Source of the DNA: Mesostigma viride
Lineage: Eukaryota > Streptophyta > Mesostigmatophyceae > Mesostigmatales > Mesostigmataceae
Direction of reading: 5' to 3'
Length of the DNA: 64,000 nt
Assembly: GCA_009746045.1 (NCBI GenBank)
Contig: RPFO01002108.1
Span: 1 to 64,000, forward strand
Below the pieces are notes generated by a model. That model worked only from the letters and a program-made list of their open reading frames with translations, had not been told where the DNA came from and made no database searches. This document shows positions 12,070 to 21,759 of this stretch, in pieces (the first letter of the stretch is position 1; every line of letters starts with the position of its first letter). Position numbers and translations under genes: made by a program.

Positions 12070-14013
12070 GTGCGTCCTCTTATGTTCTTGAATGGTGGTT
12101 TAACCGTCCCTCACACTGTTGTAGACCCTTTCCTGCATGCTGATGAACTCTTGAATGTCTCTGTGTTGGTAGATAGCGGTGCGGCTAGCTCCTTTGTGAG
12201 CGAAGCCCTAGTTAGGCGTTTAGGACTAGTCCCTACCCCTCACACCAAACCCGTTACTGTTCATTATGCTGATGGTCGCACCAGTCATTCCCCGGGTACG
12301 GTGTCCCTTCCCATGGTTATACAAGGACGTACTGTCAACCTGACGGCCACTATAGGCCCTATCACTACCGCTGATGTATTACTAGGATTAGATTGGCACC
12401 AGGATAATAAGATTACTATTAATTATGATACCATGGTCATTTGGTTTCCAGATAGCTCTTACTGGGTACCTGAACGTCATTATAGATTGGAAAATTTATC
12501 CTTGGTAGATATTACTCCTCCTACACCTGTTGATCCTCCTGTAAGACCTATACCTGAAGTATTAATGTCCAATGATGAGTTGCGTTCTGAACTAAAGGAA
12601 TATGGATATTTATTATGTATGTTCCTTCAGTTAGAAGTACAGGAGATACCTATCCCTAATAATAGTGTGGATATAGATATAAACACAGTGGATACAATAG
12701 GAGTGGGATTTACTGAAAATGAAATAGTAAGATACATGGCTGTGATAGATTCCTCAAAGGTTTTTGAAGAAAAGACTCCTTCTTATCCTCCTCCTCGTTC
12801 TGTTTTACACCGTGTAGTTATCAAGGACGGTGCAGTTCCTACGCACTCTCCGATGTATAGAATGGGCCCTACCGAGTTAAAGGAACTAAAACAGATTTTA
12901 GTGTCATTATTAGAAGCAGGATTGATAGAGCCTAGTAACTCCCCCTACTCAGCTGGTGTCCTGTTAGTTCCTAAGCCAAATGGCAAGTTTCGCCTAGTTA
13001 CTGATTATAGGAAGTTGAATGATATTACTGTGAAGTCTAAATACCCTCTACCTCGTATTGATGATATATTTAATAAGGTTAAAGGTTCCACTTGTTTCAC
13101 AGTACTGGATTGTGCGGATGGTTTTTGGCAGTTGCGGATAGCTCCTGAGGATTGCCATAAAACCGCCTTTGCTACCCCTTTTGGTCATTACCAGTTTAGA
13201 GTAGCGGCTATGGGACTCTGTAACTCGCCTGCCTCTTTTCAAATGTTAATGAATGAAGTGCTTAGACCTGTTATGGGAAATTCTCATCTTCCTCAGGTGT
13301 CCTCTGATCTAAAGGATCCTTCCTTCTCCTCTGTTTCTTTATCTGAGCATGACCGTTCTTGTGCTCAAGCTTACTTAGATGATATTCTTATTTACTCTCC
13401 TGATTTTGAAACGCACCTACGTGATTTAAAGAAAGTATTAGAAATAATGGCTGAAAATTCTTTGTGGGCGCGCCGTGCTAAAGTGCGTTCGGGTAGGAGT
13501 GTCCCATTTTTAGGGCACGTTCTGTCAGATGCCGGGGTCGCTACCGACCCGGATAAAACTAAGTCAATTCAGGAATGGCCTACTCCTACCGACGTTAAAG
13601 GTGTACGTAGTTTCCTAGGAATTGCTTCTTACTATAGGCGTTTTATCCCGCGTTTCGCAACTATAGCAGCCCCTATTAATCATTTATTAAAGAAGGATAT
13701 CCCCTTTGTTTGGAGTAGTGAATGTCAGTCGGCTTTTCAGTGCCTAAAATCCCTACTCCTTTCCCCTCCTGTACTCATCCTACCGGATACTACTAAACCC
13801 TTTGTTGTGGCTACAGATGCTAGTAAAGTAGCTATAGGTGGTGTCCTTCTCCAGGATCAGGGTCAGGGCTTACAGCCAATTGAGTATATCTCTAGGACAA
13901 TGCTCCCTGCGGAGCGTAACTATCCTGTACACCAGCAGGAACTCTTAGCTGTGGTGTATTGTTGCCACGCTTGGCAGCACTTCCTTAAAGGTGCCAATTT
14001 GATGTCTGCCTGA
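12070..14013 (+). CDS. pol: Ty3/Gypsy pol, first part: protease, reverse transcriptase, most of RNase H
   Basis: The first in-frame ATG is used, though the frame is open from 11845. A retropepsin active site VLVDSGAASSF lies near residue 36. The reverse transcriptase follows, with LVTDYRKLN, the motif A region FTVLDCADGFWQLRI, the ATPFGHYQFRVAAMGL region and catalytic YLDD in AYLDDILIYS. The RNase H domain begins at PFVVATDASKVAIGGVL with its first catalytic Asp. About 25 extra residues, rich in Ser and Asp, separate the MNEVLRPVMGN segment from YLDD (13280-13366), where Ty3-type enzymes normally have only a few. The frame ends at TGA 14011-14013 inside RNase H. The continuation (FDVCLNEP onward) is in another frame from about 13998, so a single-base indel split one polyprotein. 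Confidence 0.93.
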   Translation: MRPLMFLNGGLTVPHTVVDPFLHADELLNVSVLVDSGAASSFVSEALVRRLGLVPTPHTKPVTVHYADGRTSHSPGTVSLPMVIQGRTVNLTATIGPITTADVLLGLDWHQDNKITINYDTMVIWFPDSSYWVPERHYRLENLSLVDITPPTPVDPPVRPIPEVLMSNDELRSELKEYGYLLCMFLQLEVQEIPIPNNSVDIDINTVDTIGVGFTENEIVRYMAVIDSSKVFEEKTPSYPPPRSVLHRVVIKDGAVPTHSPMYRMGPTELKELKQILVSLLEAGLIEPSNSPYSAGVLLVPKPNGKFRLVTDYRKLNDITVKSKYPLPRIDDIFNKVKGSTCFTVLDCADGFWQLRIAPEDCHKTAFATPFGHYQFRVAAMGLCNSPASFQMLMNEVLRPVMGNSHLPQVSSDLKDPSFSSVSLSEHDRSCAQAYLDDILIYSPDFETHLRDLKKVLEIMAENSLWARRAKVRSGRSVPFLGHVLSDAGVATDPDKTKSIQEWPTPTDVKGVRSFLGIASYYRRFIPRFATIAAPINHLLKKDIPFVWSSECQSAFQCLKSLLLSPPVLILPDTTKPFVVATDASKVAIGGVLLQDQGQGLQPIEYISRTMLPAERNYPVHQQELLAVVYCCHAWQHFLKGANLMSA

Positions 14014-14120
14014 ATGAACCCTGTGAGCTAGATCCTTATAGGTTAGTTATCCAAACGGATCATCGTCCCCTTACCCATCTTCTCTCCCAACCCAACCTTA
14101 CCCCTCGGCAAGCGCGCTGG

Positions 14121-16088
14121 ATGGAATTTTTAGCACAGTTTTCCCCTTTTAAACTTCAGTATGTCAAGGGTGTAGATAACATAGTACCAGATGCACTCTC
14201 TCGTCGTGCAGACTATTCCTTCTTCGAGGACCTTGATGTTCTCAATACTACTCTAGTTCCTACTACTATGGGTGTAACCCCTTATGGTGAACTACCTGAT
14301 GATGAATCCTATGCCTACCTCTTTCATACAGCTGTTCGCATGCCTGATCTCCTTTCTCACGTAGGACTCTCTCTCCCGTGTGAGGCCCTTCCCGTGGCCT
14401 CGGTGGGGGGGGAGGGGAAAAATAAAATTTCTATACCGCTTAGCCATATAGCGACTAGGTCAGGAAAGTCTTATGAAAACGTAGTCCCTCTAGGACCTCC
14501 CCTTCTCTTTGGCAAGGCGGTAGGAGATCTCTTTAAACCTGTTCTGGATACTTCTGTAGCGATGCCTACCTCTGATCTTGAACGCCTTATTAGTAGATTT
14601 ACGGCCACTGAGCCGGAAGCATTAGCTGCCATTGCTGCACATCCCCAACAATTAGGCAAGCACCCTTGTAAATTTGTAGGTGGGTTTTTATATGTGCAGA
14701 TAGCAGATTCTCCCCCTCAATGGCGCCTGTATGTCCCTCCTATCTGTCGCTCCTCCTTGCTCTTTGAGTTGCATGACTTAGCTGCTCATCAGGGTGGTAA
14801 ACGGGTACGGGACCTAGTAGCCCGCTCTTATTACTGGCCTTCCCTTTATAAGGATGTAGATGAGTATGTTAGAACTTGTCAATCTTGCCAGGAAATGAAA
14901 CCCAATAATGTAGGACAGATAGCAGAACCTAGGACCTTGCCTGACCCCATCATGCCTTGGGATTCTATCATGATGGATTTTGTAGGACCTTTTAGAAAGA
15001 ATGATAGGGGCAATGCCCAAATCCTTGTGTTCATAGATCGTTTTACTCGTATGTGCCATCTTGTGCCGTGTCCTTTAGAACTCACCGCACGTGATTGCGC
15101 ACGCCTATACCTCAATAATGTATATAGATATCATGGATTGAGTAGGCAGTTTATTAGTGATAAGGATAAATTATTTACCTCAGATTTTTGGCAGCAGTTT
15201 TTCGCTGCCATCGGTACCAAGGTTACCTACGGTACTGCCTACCACTCCTCCTCCTCTCATTTAGTAGAGCGTCTTAATAGAGTAGTAGAAGAAGCGCTTA
15301 GGCACTATGTTAATGGCTCGGGTAGTGATTGGGAGGATTATTTATGTTTGGTAGAGTTCTCCCTCAACAATTGTCCCCAAGCTGCGCATGGATATACGCC
15401 CTTCTTCTTAGATACTGGTAGACAGCCCCTTACCCCTACCTCTCTCTTAGCTAGTCCTCTACGGGACAAGGATGATGTGTCCCGAGATACTGTAGAAGGT
15501 GTACAGTCCTTACTAGATAGAATGAAAACTGCTCATGACCACGCGATCTCAGGGTACCAAAAAGCTCAGGCTAAGTACCTTGCTAGGTTGCGTGCCTCCT
15601 TAGATAGACGAGCACCTGAGATAGAAATAGGAGATCTAGTATTAGTAGAAGGCCCCCGTGTTGGCCGTTTTGCTCATAAGTTTGAAGCAGAACTGAAGGT
15701 CAAACTTAGGCCCGCCTTCTTAGGACCCTTCCATGTGTTGTCTAGGGTAGGAAATTTCTTATATAAAGTCGATATCCCTACCTCCTGGCAAACGCATTCA
15801 AACACCTTCCATAGGAGCCAGCTTAAACTGTACCATCCTAGTACGTTCGCTGGCAGGGAGTTAGCGCCTGCCCCTTTAGAGCATAACCCTGACACTGGGG
15901 AAGTAGAAGACGAAGTAGAAAGCATCGTGGCCCATAGAGATATCAAAAAGGGCCGCGGTACCCAGCGTCAGTATAAAGTGAAGTGGATGTATGCTCGTAG
16001 TGAAGTAGATAAGGTTTGGTATACGGAGAGTGAGCTAGATGGGTGTAGTCGCCTGCTGCAGGAATATAAAACCCTGCACAAGCTCTAG
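14121..16088 (+). CDS. pol: Ty3/Gypsy pol, second part: RNase H end, integrase, chromodomain
   Basis: The ATG given is internal; the same frame is open from about 13998 with FDVCLNEPCELDPYRLVIQT and TDHRPLTHLL, the end of RNase H. The integrase zinc-binding module has HDLAAH and CQSCQ (HHCC type). Catalytic acidic residues appear in MMDFVGPF, ISDKDKLF and VERLNRVVEEALR (DDE core). The C-terminal part has the usual GDLVLVEGPRVGRFAHKF-like segment and then a chromodomain near residues 595-640 (VESIVAHRDIKK, YKVKWMYARS). Chromodomains of chromoviruses generally steer integration to modified histones. It ends at TAG 16086-16088, about 75 bp before ORF3. Confidence 0.93.
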   Translation: MEFLAQFSPFKLQYVKGVDNIVPDALSRRADYSFFEDLDVLNTTLVPTTMGVTPYGELPDDESYAYLFHTAVRMPDLLSHVGLSLPCEALPVASVGGEGKNKISIPLSHIATRSGKSYENVVPLGPPLLFGKAVGDLFKPVLDTSVAMPTSDLERLISRFTATEPEALAAIAAHPQQLGKHPCKFVGGFLYVQIADSPPQWRLYVPPICRSSLLFELHDLAAHQGGKRVRDLVARSYYWPSLYKDVDEYVRTCQSCQEMKPNNVGQIAEPRTLPDPIMPWDSIMMDFVGPFRKNDRGNAQILVFIDRFTRMCHLVPCPLELTARDCARLYLNNVYRYHGLSRQFISDKDKLFTSDFWQQFFAAIGTKVTYGTAYHSSSSHLVERLNRVVEEALRHYVNGSGSDWEDYLCLVEFSLNNCPQAAHGYTPFFLDTGRQPLTPTSLLASPLRDKDDVSRDTVEGVQSLLDRMKTAHDHAISGYQKAQAKYLARLRASLDRRAPEIEIGDLVLVEGPRVGRFAHKFEAELKVKLRPAFLGPFHVLSRVGNFLYKVDIPTSWQTHSNTFHRSQLKLYHPSTFAGRELAPAPLEHNPDTGEVEDEVESIVAHRDIKKGRGTQRQYKVKWMYARSEVDKVWYTESELDGCSRLLQEYKTLHKL

Positions 16089-16164
16089 TTGTAGGCCTTC
16101 TCCTCTCTTATGTTATGTCTGCTGTCGACGGGTGGTTGGTTGTCCCCTCCCCTCCGCAGCCGTC

Positions 16165-18453
16165 ATGTCAGAGCCTACCCCTCCGGCTGAGAGCCCGCTG
16201 CCGTCCCTGCCCCTACCGGACCCTGAGCTGTACTTCGAGGCCCTTCCGGGTCGTTGGGTTTCACGGTCTAGTTTCCCGGGTGGCGTCGTGCATCCGGCCC
16301 TCCAGGCCCAGCATGCGGGCATAGTCCGGGCGGCTCTCTTCGGGGTCACGTGGTACGGTCCTTCCCCTGCTGAACCGCATCAGCTTGTTTTGCACGGATT
16401 TGACGATGCCGGCCACTGTTTGCTAGAATGTGGCTCCAGCTGTCCAGCCCTGGGACAGATAGCTGCGATTCTCCAGTGCCCCAGGGTGTTTTCCTACCTT
16501 TCTACCCCTGTGGGCCGCTCCTGCCTACGGGATGTGTTCCCCTGGCTTCCTGCCGAGGGTGATGCGGAGCTGGATGAGAACCCCTGCGACCTGTTACGGG
16601 CCGTAGAGTTTATGGAGATAGCAGACCAGAACGCGGGTGTAGGATTTGGCGACCCTACCCCTACGGACGCGCCGGTAGAGGCGCAGTATTCCCCTGAGTA
16701 TTCGGCCTCCCCTGCGGCGTCCTCCTCTTCAGTGTCGGCGCCTTCCCCTGTCCCGTCTTCACCGAGGTCGGTCCTGTGCGCATCGGTGGAGCCTACCCCT
16801 TCGGGCTCTGGTCGTGAGCCTGATCCTCTTGCGGCGACAGTTTCTGCGATGCAGGCGCAGATCCAGTCCCTGACGGCGGCCTTCGGGGCCTTCATGGCGG
16901 CCCAGGCGCACGCTCCAGCCACGCCAGGTGGGGTGTCTGTTGCAGCTGTGCCCCCTTCCCCTTCGGTCGCCTCGGCGTCTACGGTTCCCTCTGGTGCTGC
17001 AGCTCCTACGCCTTCGGCTACCGCTGCGCCTGCTACTGACGTACCTGCGCCTCGGCGCGAGTCCGCCGTCCCAGTGGCAGCGCCCGCCGCCGCCGCGTCC
17101 GAGCCGCCCACCACGTCAGCGCCGCCCTCGCGGGGTTTCTTCAGCGACCCGGGCGGTCTTCCCAGGCTTTGGGAGGGCGGTCCTCCGCAGAGGATCCCGG
17201 TGCCTGACTGGAGCTTGGACGGTAACCAGTCGTATGCCGGATTGCCTGTCCCCACGGGTCCTATTTTCAACATGTGGCCTGGTGGTGCTCCACCCCCAGA
17301 GACCGGCGCGCCAGTTGCGGAGGCGGGTCCGTCGCGACCCCCTGCGGCCTCGGGTCCGACGCGGCCCCCTGTTGTACCGGCACCTTCTGCGCCTGTGCCG
17401 GTTCCTACCCCTTCGTCGGCCCCTGCCCCTTCGGCCCCGCGGTCTTTGGCTGCGGTTGTTCGGTCCAGTGGCTCTGACCCGCGCGCCACCCGCGCTGCCG
17501 ATTCCCTTCGGGAGTTGTCAGAGGGCGATCGGGATCGGGCCCCTTCTGTGGTGCATGCGACTCCGGAGTCGCGCGACACGCCTGTCTTCGGGTATGGTAT
17601 GTCTGCGCTCGCTTGCCGCCAGTGTGACCTGCCGCGCGCCTCCGCCGAGCTGGCCATTTCGCCCATGTCCTACGGGTTCTCCCAGGTGTGTCGGGCGCCG
17701 CGGGACCGTAACCTACCAGTTGAGACTGATCGGCCTCCTTTCGACATGGTTATTTTGGCTGATCCGGTGTTCCAGGGTGAGATCCTGGTTCGGCGCGTCC
17801 TGTACCGCTGGGCGCGGCGCCACAATGACTTGGACACCTACGGCGGGTTCCAGTGGGCCTACCCTCCGCCTCTGGGCATTATGGCCTCAGATGCTCTTAC
17901 GGTAGATTTTCCTGCGGTGCCGGGTGCCACGTACAGCACCGTCCTTCAGCCCATCCTAGAGTGGGATGCCCGTCGTCCAGCGCCCATCCCGGGCCAGGGT
18001 TTGGACTCTCGGGGTCATCCTCCTCCCCGGGCTAGCGACTACCTTGAGACGTTCGGGTCGCGACAGTGTGCCCGCCGGTGGCGTTCCCGCGAGATTCGGC
18101 ACATCCGGTTGTGGCCGTCCAACGTGGAGCCCCTGGTAGATCTGTTTTTCCCGACGGGTATGCGCCCTCGGATCCGGTACCATCGCCTGCTCCTTCGGGC
18201 TCTCTGCCTGATCGCGGTAGAGCCTTTCCTACGCCTCTTTGCCTGCGGTTTCCTGGACTGGGCCCGGGGCCAGGTCGTTCTTACACAGCATAGGTACTAC
18301 TGGGCCTTCCTGGGACTTTTCCCTGACGGCGTGTGGGCCGATGTTTTCCTCACTGTAGATAGGCACGACAATGCTGAGGATGTGTCTCACTACCAGGCTT
18401 ACCTGGATGTCCTGCTGGCCTCCCGTGGTACCTACCAGACGGATGGCCATTAG
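16165..18453 (+). CDS. ORF3 of the Ty3/Gypsy element, 762 residues, unknown function
   Basis: This frame lies between the integrase stop and the 3' LTR, where env sits in some retroelements. I chose ATG 16165 because the frame's earlier ATG (16039) overlaps the chromodomain, and a pyrimidine-rich CCTCCGCAG acceptor-like site stands just before it, which could allow a spliced subgenomic message. The protein has an N-terminal region of about 150 residues, a Pro/Ala/Ser-rich low-complexity middle (about residues 170-460), and a C-terminal region of about 290 residues rich in Trp, Arg and Tyr (for example VLYRWARRHNDLDTYGG). I see no signal peptide or convincing transmembrane helix, so it does not look like an envelope protein. 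Codons are strongly GC-ending, unlike pol. The long antisense frame at 16494-17666 is a GC shadow. The family is not recognised; a captured host gene or a displaced structural protein are possibilities. Confidence 0.75.
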   Translation: MSEPTPPAESPLPSLPLPDPELYFEALPGRWVSRSSFPGGVVHPALQAQHAGIVRAALFGVTWYGPSPAEPHQLVLHGFDDAGHCLLECGSSCPALGQIAAILQCPRVFSYLSTPVGRSCLRDVFPWLPAEGDAELDENPCDLLRAVEFMEIADQNAGVGFGDPTPTDAPVEAQYSPEYSASPAASSSSVSAPSPVPSSPRSVLCASVEPTPSGSGREPDPLAATVSAMQAQIQSLTAAFGAFMAAQAHAPATPGGVSVAAVPPSPSVASASTVPSGAAAPTPSATAAPATDVPAPRRESAVPVAAPAAAASEPPTTSAPPSRGFFSDPGGLPRLWEGGPPQRIPVPDWSLDGNQSYAGLPVPTGPIFNMWPGGAPPPETGAPVAEAGPSRPPAASGPTRPPVVPAPSAPVPVPTPSSAPAPSAPRSLAAVVRSSGSDPRATRAADSLRELSEGDRDRAPSVVHATPESRDTPVFGYGMSALACRQCDLPRASAELAISPMSYGFSQVCRAPRDRNLPVETDRPPFDMVILADPVFQGEILVRRVLYRWARRHNDLDTYGGFQWAYPPPLGIMASDALTVDFPAVPGATYSTVLQPILEWDARRPAPIPGQGLDSRGHPPPRASDYLETFGSRQCARRWRSREIRHIRLWPSNVEPLVDLFFPTGMRPRIRYHRLLLRALCLIAVEPFLRLFACGFLDWARGQVVLTQHRYYWAFLGLFPDGVWADVFLTVDRHDNAEDVSHYQAYLDVLLASRGTYQTDGH

Positions 18454-18810
18454 ATAGAGGGCCTTAGGCCCGACCTGAGGGTGTTGTCCCTCCGGTATGT
18501 AGAGTCGCCCTCATGTTCTGGCCAGTTGACTGGTCGTTCTTGGTCCTTGGTGCTGATTGGTTTACTCTGTGTGTCCTGCCCAGTGCCGTTCCCCCCGGCA
18601 AGGACTTTGTTCCAGGCAGTTAGGGGAACCTACCACCAGGCTTGGTGCTGGCTAACCCTACACCTCCAGGCGTGGTGGTGGAGACCGTGTGAACTATTGG
18701 TGCCTTGTATCTTGGATGGCCTGCTGACTGTGTTAGTGTGTGCTGGGTGCATTAGGTTTCCTACCCCTTGTTTTCCTCCCTGTGCGTAGGGAGAGGGCTC
18801 CCTACCTTTG

Positions 18811-18822
18811 TGGGGGGGGAGG
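18811..18822 (+). promoter_or_regulatory. polypurine tract
   Basis: TGGGGGGGGAGG directly abuts the TGTTAC start of the 3' LTR, the expected position of the plus-strand primer. Confidence 0.85.
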
Positions 18823-19401
18823 TGTTACGTCGCGTAACAATTCGTTGTAGTTACGGACGTAAATTAGGTCTTTTGCCTCGGTTGTCCCTAGGTTTACGTT
18901 TAGGCTCCTACCGGGACATTATTGTCCTCGTAACAGTACTGTGGTACATTGGGTGCTGTTGGGCGCCGCGCCGCGTACTTTACTAGTGGTCCTTATCCTG
19001 TGGTAGAATGTAGTGGACCAGCGTGCATCAGTAGATGTAGTGGACCAGCGTGCATCTGTAGGCGAGGGCCATGTCGGCCCGAGCGTGTTGGACCGTTGGT
19101 GACCATTTATGCGCGTCCTACCCTTTGTGTGTGCACTCGGCGTGTGTTAAATGAATTAACACAATTATAGGCTTGGGTCACGGCAGTGTAGTTGTGTTTC
19201 CTTCCTCTATTCCTGGAGTAAACGGGTTTTGATAAATGGTTGTATGGCGTATTATAGTCGGTAACACTTACGTTAATGCATTGAGATCAGCTCCGTCACG
19301 TTCGTCTTTCGCCAGAGGGTTGAGTAGAGGAGGCCTGACCAGTTTAGGTAGTATCAGGCCCATTAGAGGTAGAGGCGGAGGTAGATATCCGCGGCGTAAC
19401 A
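18823..19401 (+). repeat. 3' LTR, 579 bp
   Basis: It begins TGTTACGTCGCG and ends GCGGCGTAACA, so it has TG...CA ends within a short inverted repeat (TGTTAC/GTAACA). It follows the polypurine tract directly. Inside are two 27-bp tandem copies of TGTAGTGGACCAGCGTGCAT (from 19009 and 19036) and a small hairpin GTGTTAA/TTAACAC near 19143-19161. No 5' partner is present in the window. Confidence 0.88.
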
Positions 19402-20652
19402 CCTACCTACCTCCCCTTTAAGTTAACGGTTTTTGAGGCTCTGTAACTTCTAACCTAGAGACCCCGGCCCTGGGGTTGCGACCAGTGGCAAACCGACATG
19501 CTTGTTTTCGCGAGATCTACTCGAATCCAGCATCATGATGTAAATTTTCTTGTTTTTTTCCACCCGCCATGGACTGAGTGCACTCCAGCACTTTTCACTT
19601 TGGCTGGCGCCGGGCGGCGCGATAGGCCAAACTCTGGAGTACGCTCATGTACGATTTTAGGGGGGGATGTCCCCCCTCCTCTTCTGAACGTACTGAGGCG
19701 CCTGGGCGGACACGTGCCGAATCGTCACGCGGCATGGAAATCAAATGAATTTTCCGCCATGAACACGTCTTCAGCAATCAGCACTCTTTCAGCCAGTTCG
19801 CCTTGCGCCGCGCCGGCCATGCACTCATGTTCTGTACGATCAGTGACTGCGTATCTTGAGTTGCGTAACTTTGCGTTGTCACAGGAGGGGTGGCATGGCC
19901 GGGCAAATTTCCTGCAACCGGAGAGGGTTGTCCCAGGGGCTCGATTTTCGCGGGGCCCATGGTTAACCGCGGTGTTGTCACTAGTCAAATGTTAGCCACT
20001 AGGTAACCAACAGGATCTTGTTGACTGGATCTCTGGCTGGACCCCCAGCAAGCAGAGATTTGGCTTGAGATCTCAAGGGCCGTCTAGGCGTCTACCGTCA
20101 CGTGCAATGTCGGACGCTGACGTGCCACGTGTTTTCAACATTCTTTCGACATCGGGTTTTTGCCCAGGGCTGCCGCCGCGCCGCGCCTTCGGGCGTTTAG
20201 GCCGTCCTTTTCGCGCCCCAAAACACGCCATCCCAGGTCCGGAAATCCGAAGCCCTGATAAGCCAAGGGCGTTGGAGGACCTCTCGAGGCATATTCAGAT
20301 TCCGAATGGTAATTGAACCATCGAAAGGACCATGCAAAGCGGCCGTTACATTACACCATGTATACCGGTATAGATCTGCCGTAACTGCTCCTGAGCCTCC
20401 TGGAAAAATATGCCACGCAAGTATCCCCGTGTTCCAGCATAGGATTCGTCGGTTACAAAGGAATGACGACGGCGCGTCGCTCCGTCAGCAATGCCAATTG
20501 CCACAATGCCATGCAAGCTCAAAATCCCTATTTTGGCGAGCACGATAGGCGCAGTTTGGAGCTCACCTCATCGAGGAAATCGTCGGTCTGCCTTATGAAA
20601 TATCGGCAAAGTCAAAGCCATTACAAGCACTCTCTTTCAGACTTCAAAGAAA
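19402..20652. other. no gene recognised
   Basis: Mixed-composition DNA follows the LTR. Several short frames occur on both strands, none with a recognised domain and none supported by splice-phase logic. Confidence 0.4.
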
Positions 20653-21081
20653 ATGACGTGCGTTTCTCCTCGCTGTACCAGCATTCCGTCGTCCGACATT
20701 TTCGGTGAGCGCGAGATCGCAAGATCGCCGCGTTCCCCCTTTCTCGGGAGTGCTGTCCAACAAAAGAAAGAAGTACTCAATCAAAAATCGGCCGCGGGAA
20801 CTCCCACCCGCGCTCTTTTATTCAGGGAAGCTCCGCTAACCAATAAGGTTAGCAGCCTACCCTGGAATCTTGGAATGGTGGCCGGTCTGCTTGACAAGCC
20901 AAAGCCTTCTGCTGCCTTCTCGTCCGCAGGAGCTGGAGTGCCCGATCTTAAGGGACTCGGCTTTGATGAAGAGAAGATTCGGCGTTTAGAAGCCGAGCTA
21001 GGCGGAGCCTTTGCCGATGGGGGGGAAATGTACCACTCCCATCTAGCAGAAAGAATGGCCAGCCCCCGAGGAGGGCATTAA
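20653..21081 (+). CDS. hypothetical protein fragment, possibly of a mobile element
   Basis: The frame encodes 142 residues. From about residue 40 the composition is protein-like (RALLFREAPLTNKVSSLPWN, LGFDEEKIRRLEAELGGAFA), with a short amphipathic Glu/Arg helix near residue 115. The first 40 residues look random, so the ATG is doubtful. No family is recognised. Position between an LTR element and LINE fragments suggests a mobile-element remnant, but nothing in the sequence proves it. Confidence 0.3.
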   Translation: MTCVSPRCTSIPSSDIFGEREIARSPRSPFLGSAVQQKKEVLNQKSAAGTPTRALLFREAPLTNKVSSLPWNLGMVAGLLDKPKPSAAFSSAGAGVPDLKGLGFDEEKIRRLEAELGGAFADGGEMYHSHLAERMASPRGGH

Positions 21082-21246
21082 AGAAACTGCTGGCTTAACC
21101 AGAATCTTCCACGTTGGGCGAGATTCGTCAAGTTTGCCTTTTGCAATCGTGGGAGCAGGTGCACGCCACCGTCGCAGCTCAAAACTCTGTACAGCGCCCT
21201 TAATTTTTCTGTACAGTGCGTCTTCGAGAGAAAAACAAAAGACACG

Positions 21247-21663
21247 GTGTTGAAATGGCCCAGCTATAATATGGGCCGGTCTTGCCGCTGCCATTATTTA
21301 TTCAGTATTATTCAGCTGCATGGTTTCATGGGCTTTCGCCCCATGTTATGTACAGTATGCTTACACTTCGACGCCATCCAAGGACCCTGGTGTGAGCTGC
21401 TTGAGCAGCGCCACTTGTGTGAGGTTATTGATGGAATCAACCAATTTCTTTGGCCAGTCGTGATTGGCCACGATGTGCAGAACACCTTTTATTTATTGTT
21501 TCACCTGTACTTTTCTACACTGAACGAGAATGATCTGTTTCTTACTAAGGTAGTTATCATGTTAGTTAACGATGGGTACATCAACCTGCCAATTCGTGGA
21601 GTTACAACACTAAGCGATTGGACATATGCTGCGCCTGGTATACATGAGCAAGTTGACGTGTAA
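21247..21663 (+). CDS. hypothetical ORF, 138 residues
   Basis: This open frame holds hydrophobic and acidic segments (VIGHDVQNTFYLLFHLYFST). It has no recognised domain. It begins 165 bp after the preceding hypothetical frame and ends just before the LINE copy. Codon use is AT-rich relative to its neighbours. It may be a random frame. Confidence 0.2.
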   Translation: MLKWPSYNMGRSCRCHYLFSIIQLHGFMGFRPMLCTVCLHFDAIQGPWCELLEQRHLCEVIDGINQFLWPVVIGHDVQNTFYLLFHLYFSTLNENDLFLTKVVIMLVNDGYINLPIRGVTTLSDWTYAAPGIHEQVDV

Positions 21664-21759
21664 AGTAGTACTTATTTGGTTGAGCTCGATCATAATTAAC
21701 AGTATAAATTCCTATGTATTTCACTTGTGCTGCTGCAAAATAACAGCATAGTATTAATT

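Larger units (their letters stand above)
11649..19401 (+). mobile_element. 5'-truncated Ty3/Gypsy chromovirus with an extra 3' ORF
   Basis: The order is gag zinc-knuckle tail, protease, reverse transcriptase, RNase H, integrase, chromodomain, ORF3, polypurine tract and 3' LTR, which is Ty3/Gypsy order. No sequence like the LTR start (TGTTACGTCGCG) is visible upstream of pol. Homology begins abruptly inside the gag zinc knuckle, so the 5' LTR, primer binding site and most of gag are missing. Pol has a frameshift at about 13997. The copy is therefore dead unless complemented. The pol frames use many A/T-ending codons, while ORF3 is strongly GC-ending. Confidence 0.92.

Noticed and set aside
13297-13369. 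Intron within the reverse transcriptase explaining the insert before YLDD
   Set aside because: Candidate GT-AG pairs give 71 or 73 bp and break the frame. The region is open without splicing.
12070-16088. Copia-type or DIRS-type element
   Set aside because: The RT-RNase H-integrase order, DSG protease, HHCC/DDE integrase and chromodomain are Ty3/Gypsy features. No tyrosine recombinase is present.
16494-17666. 390-codon antisense frame
   Set aside because: It is the complement of the GC-rich Pro/Ala/Ser region of ORF3. Composition explains its openness.
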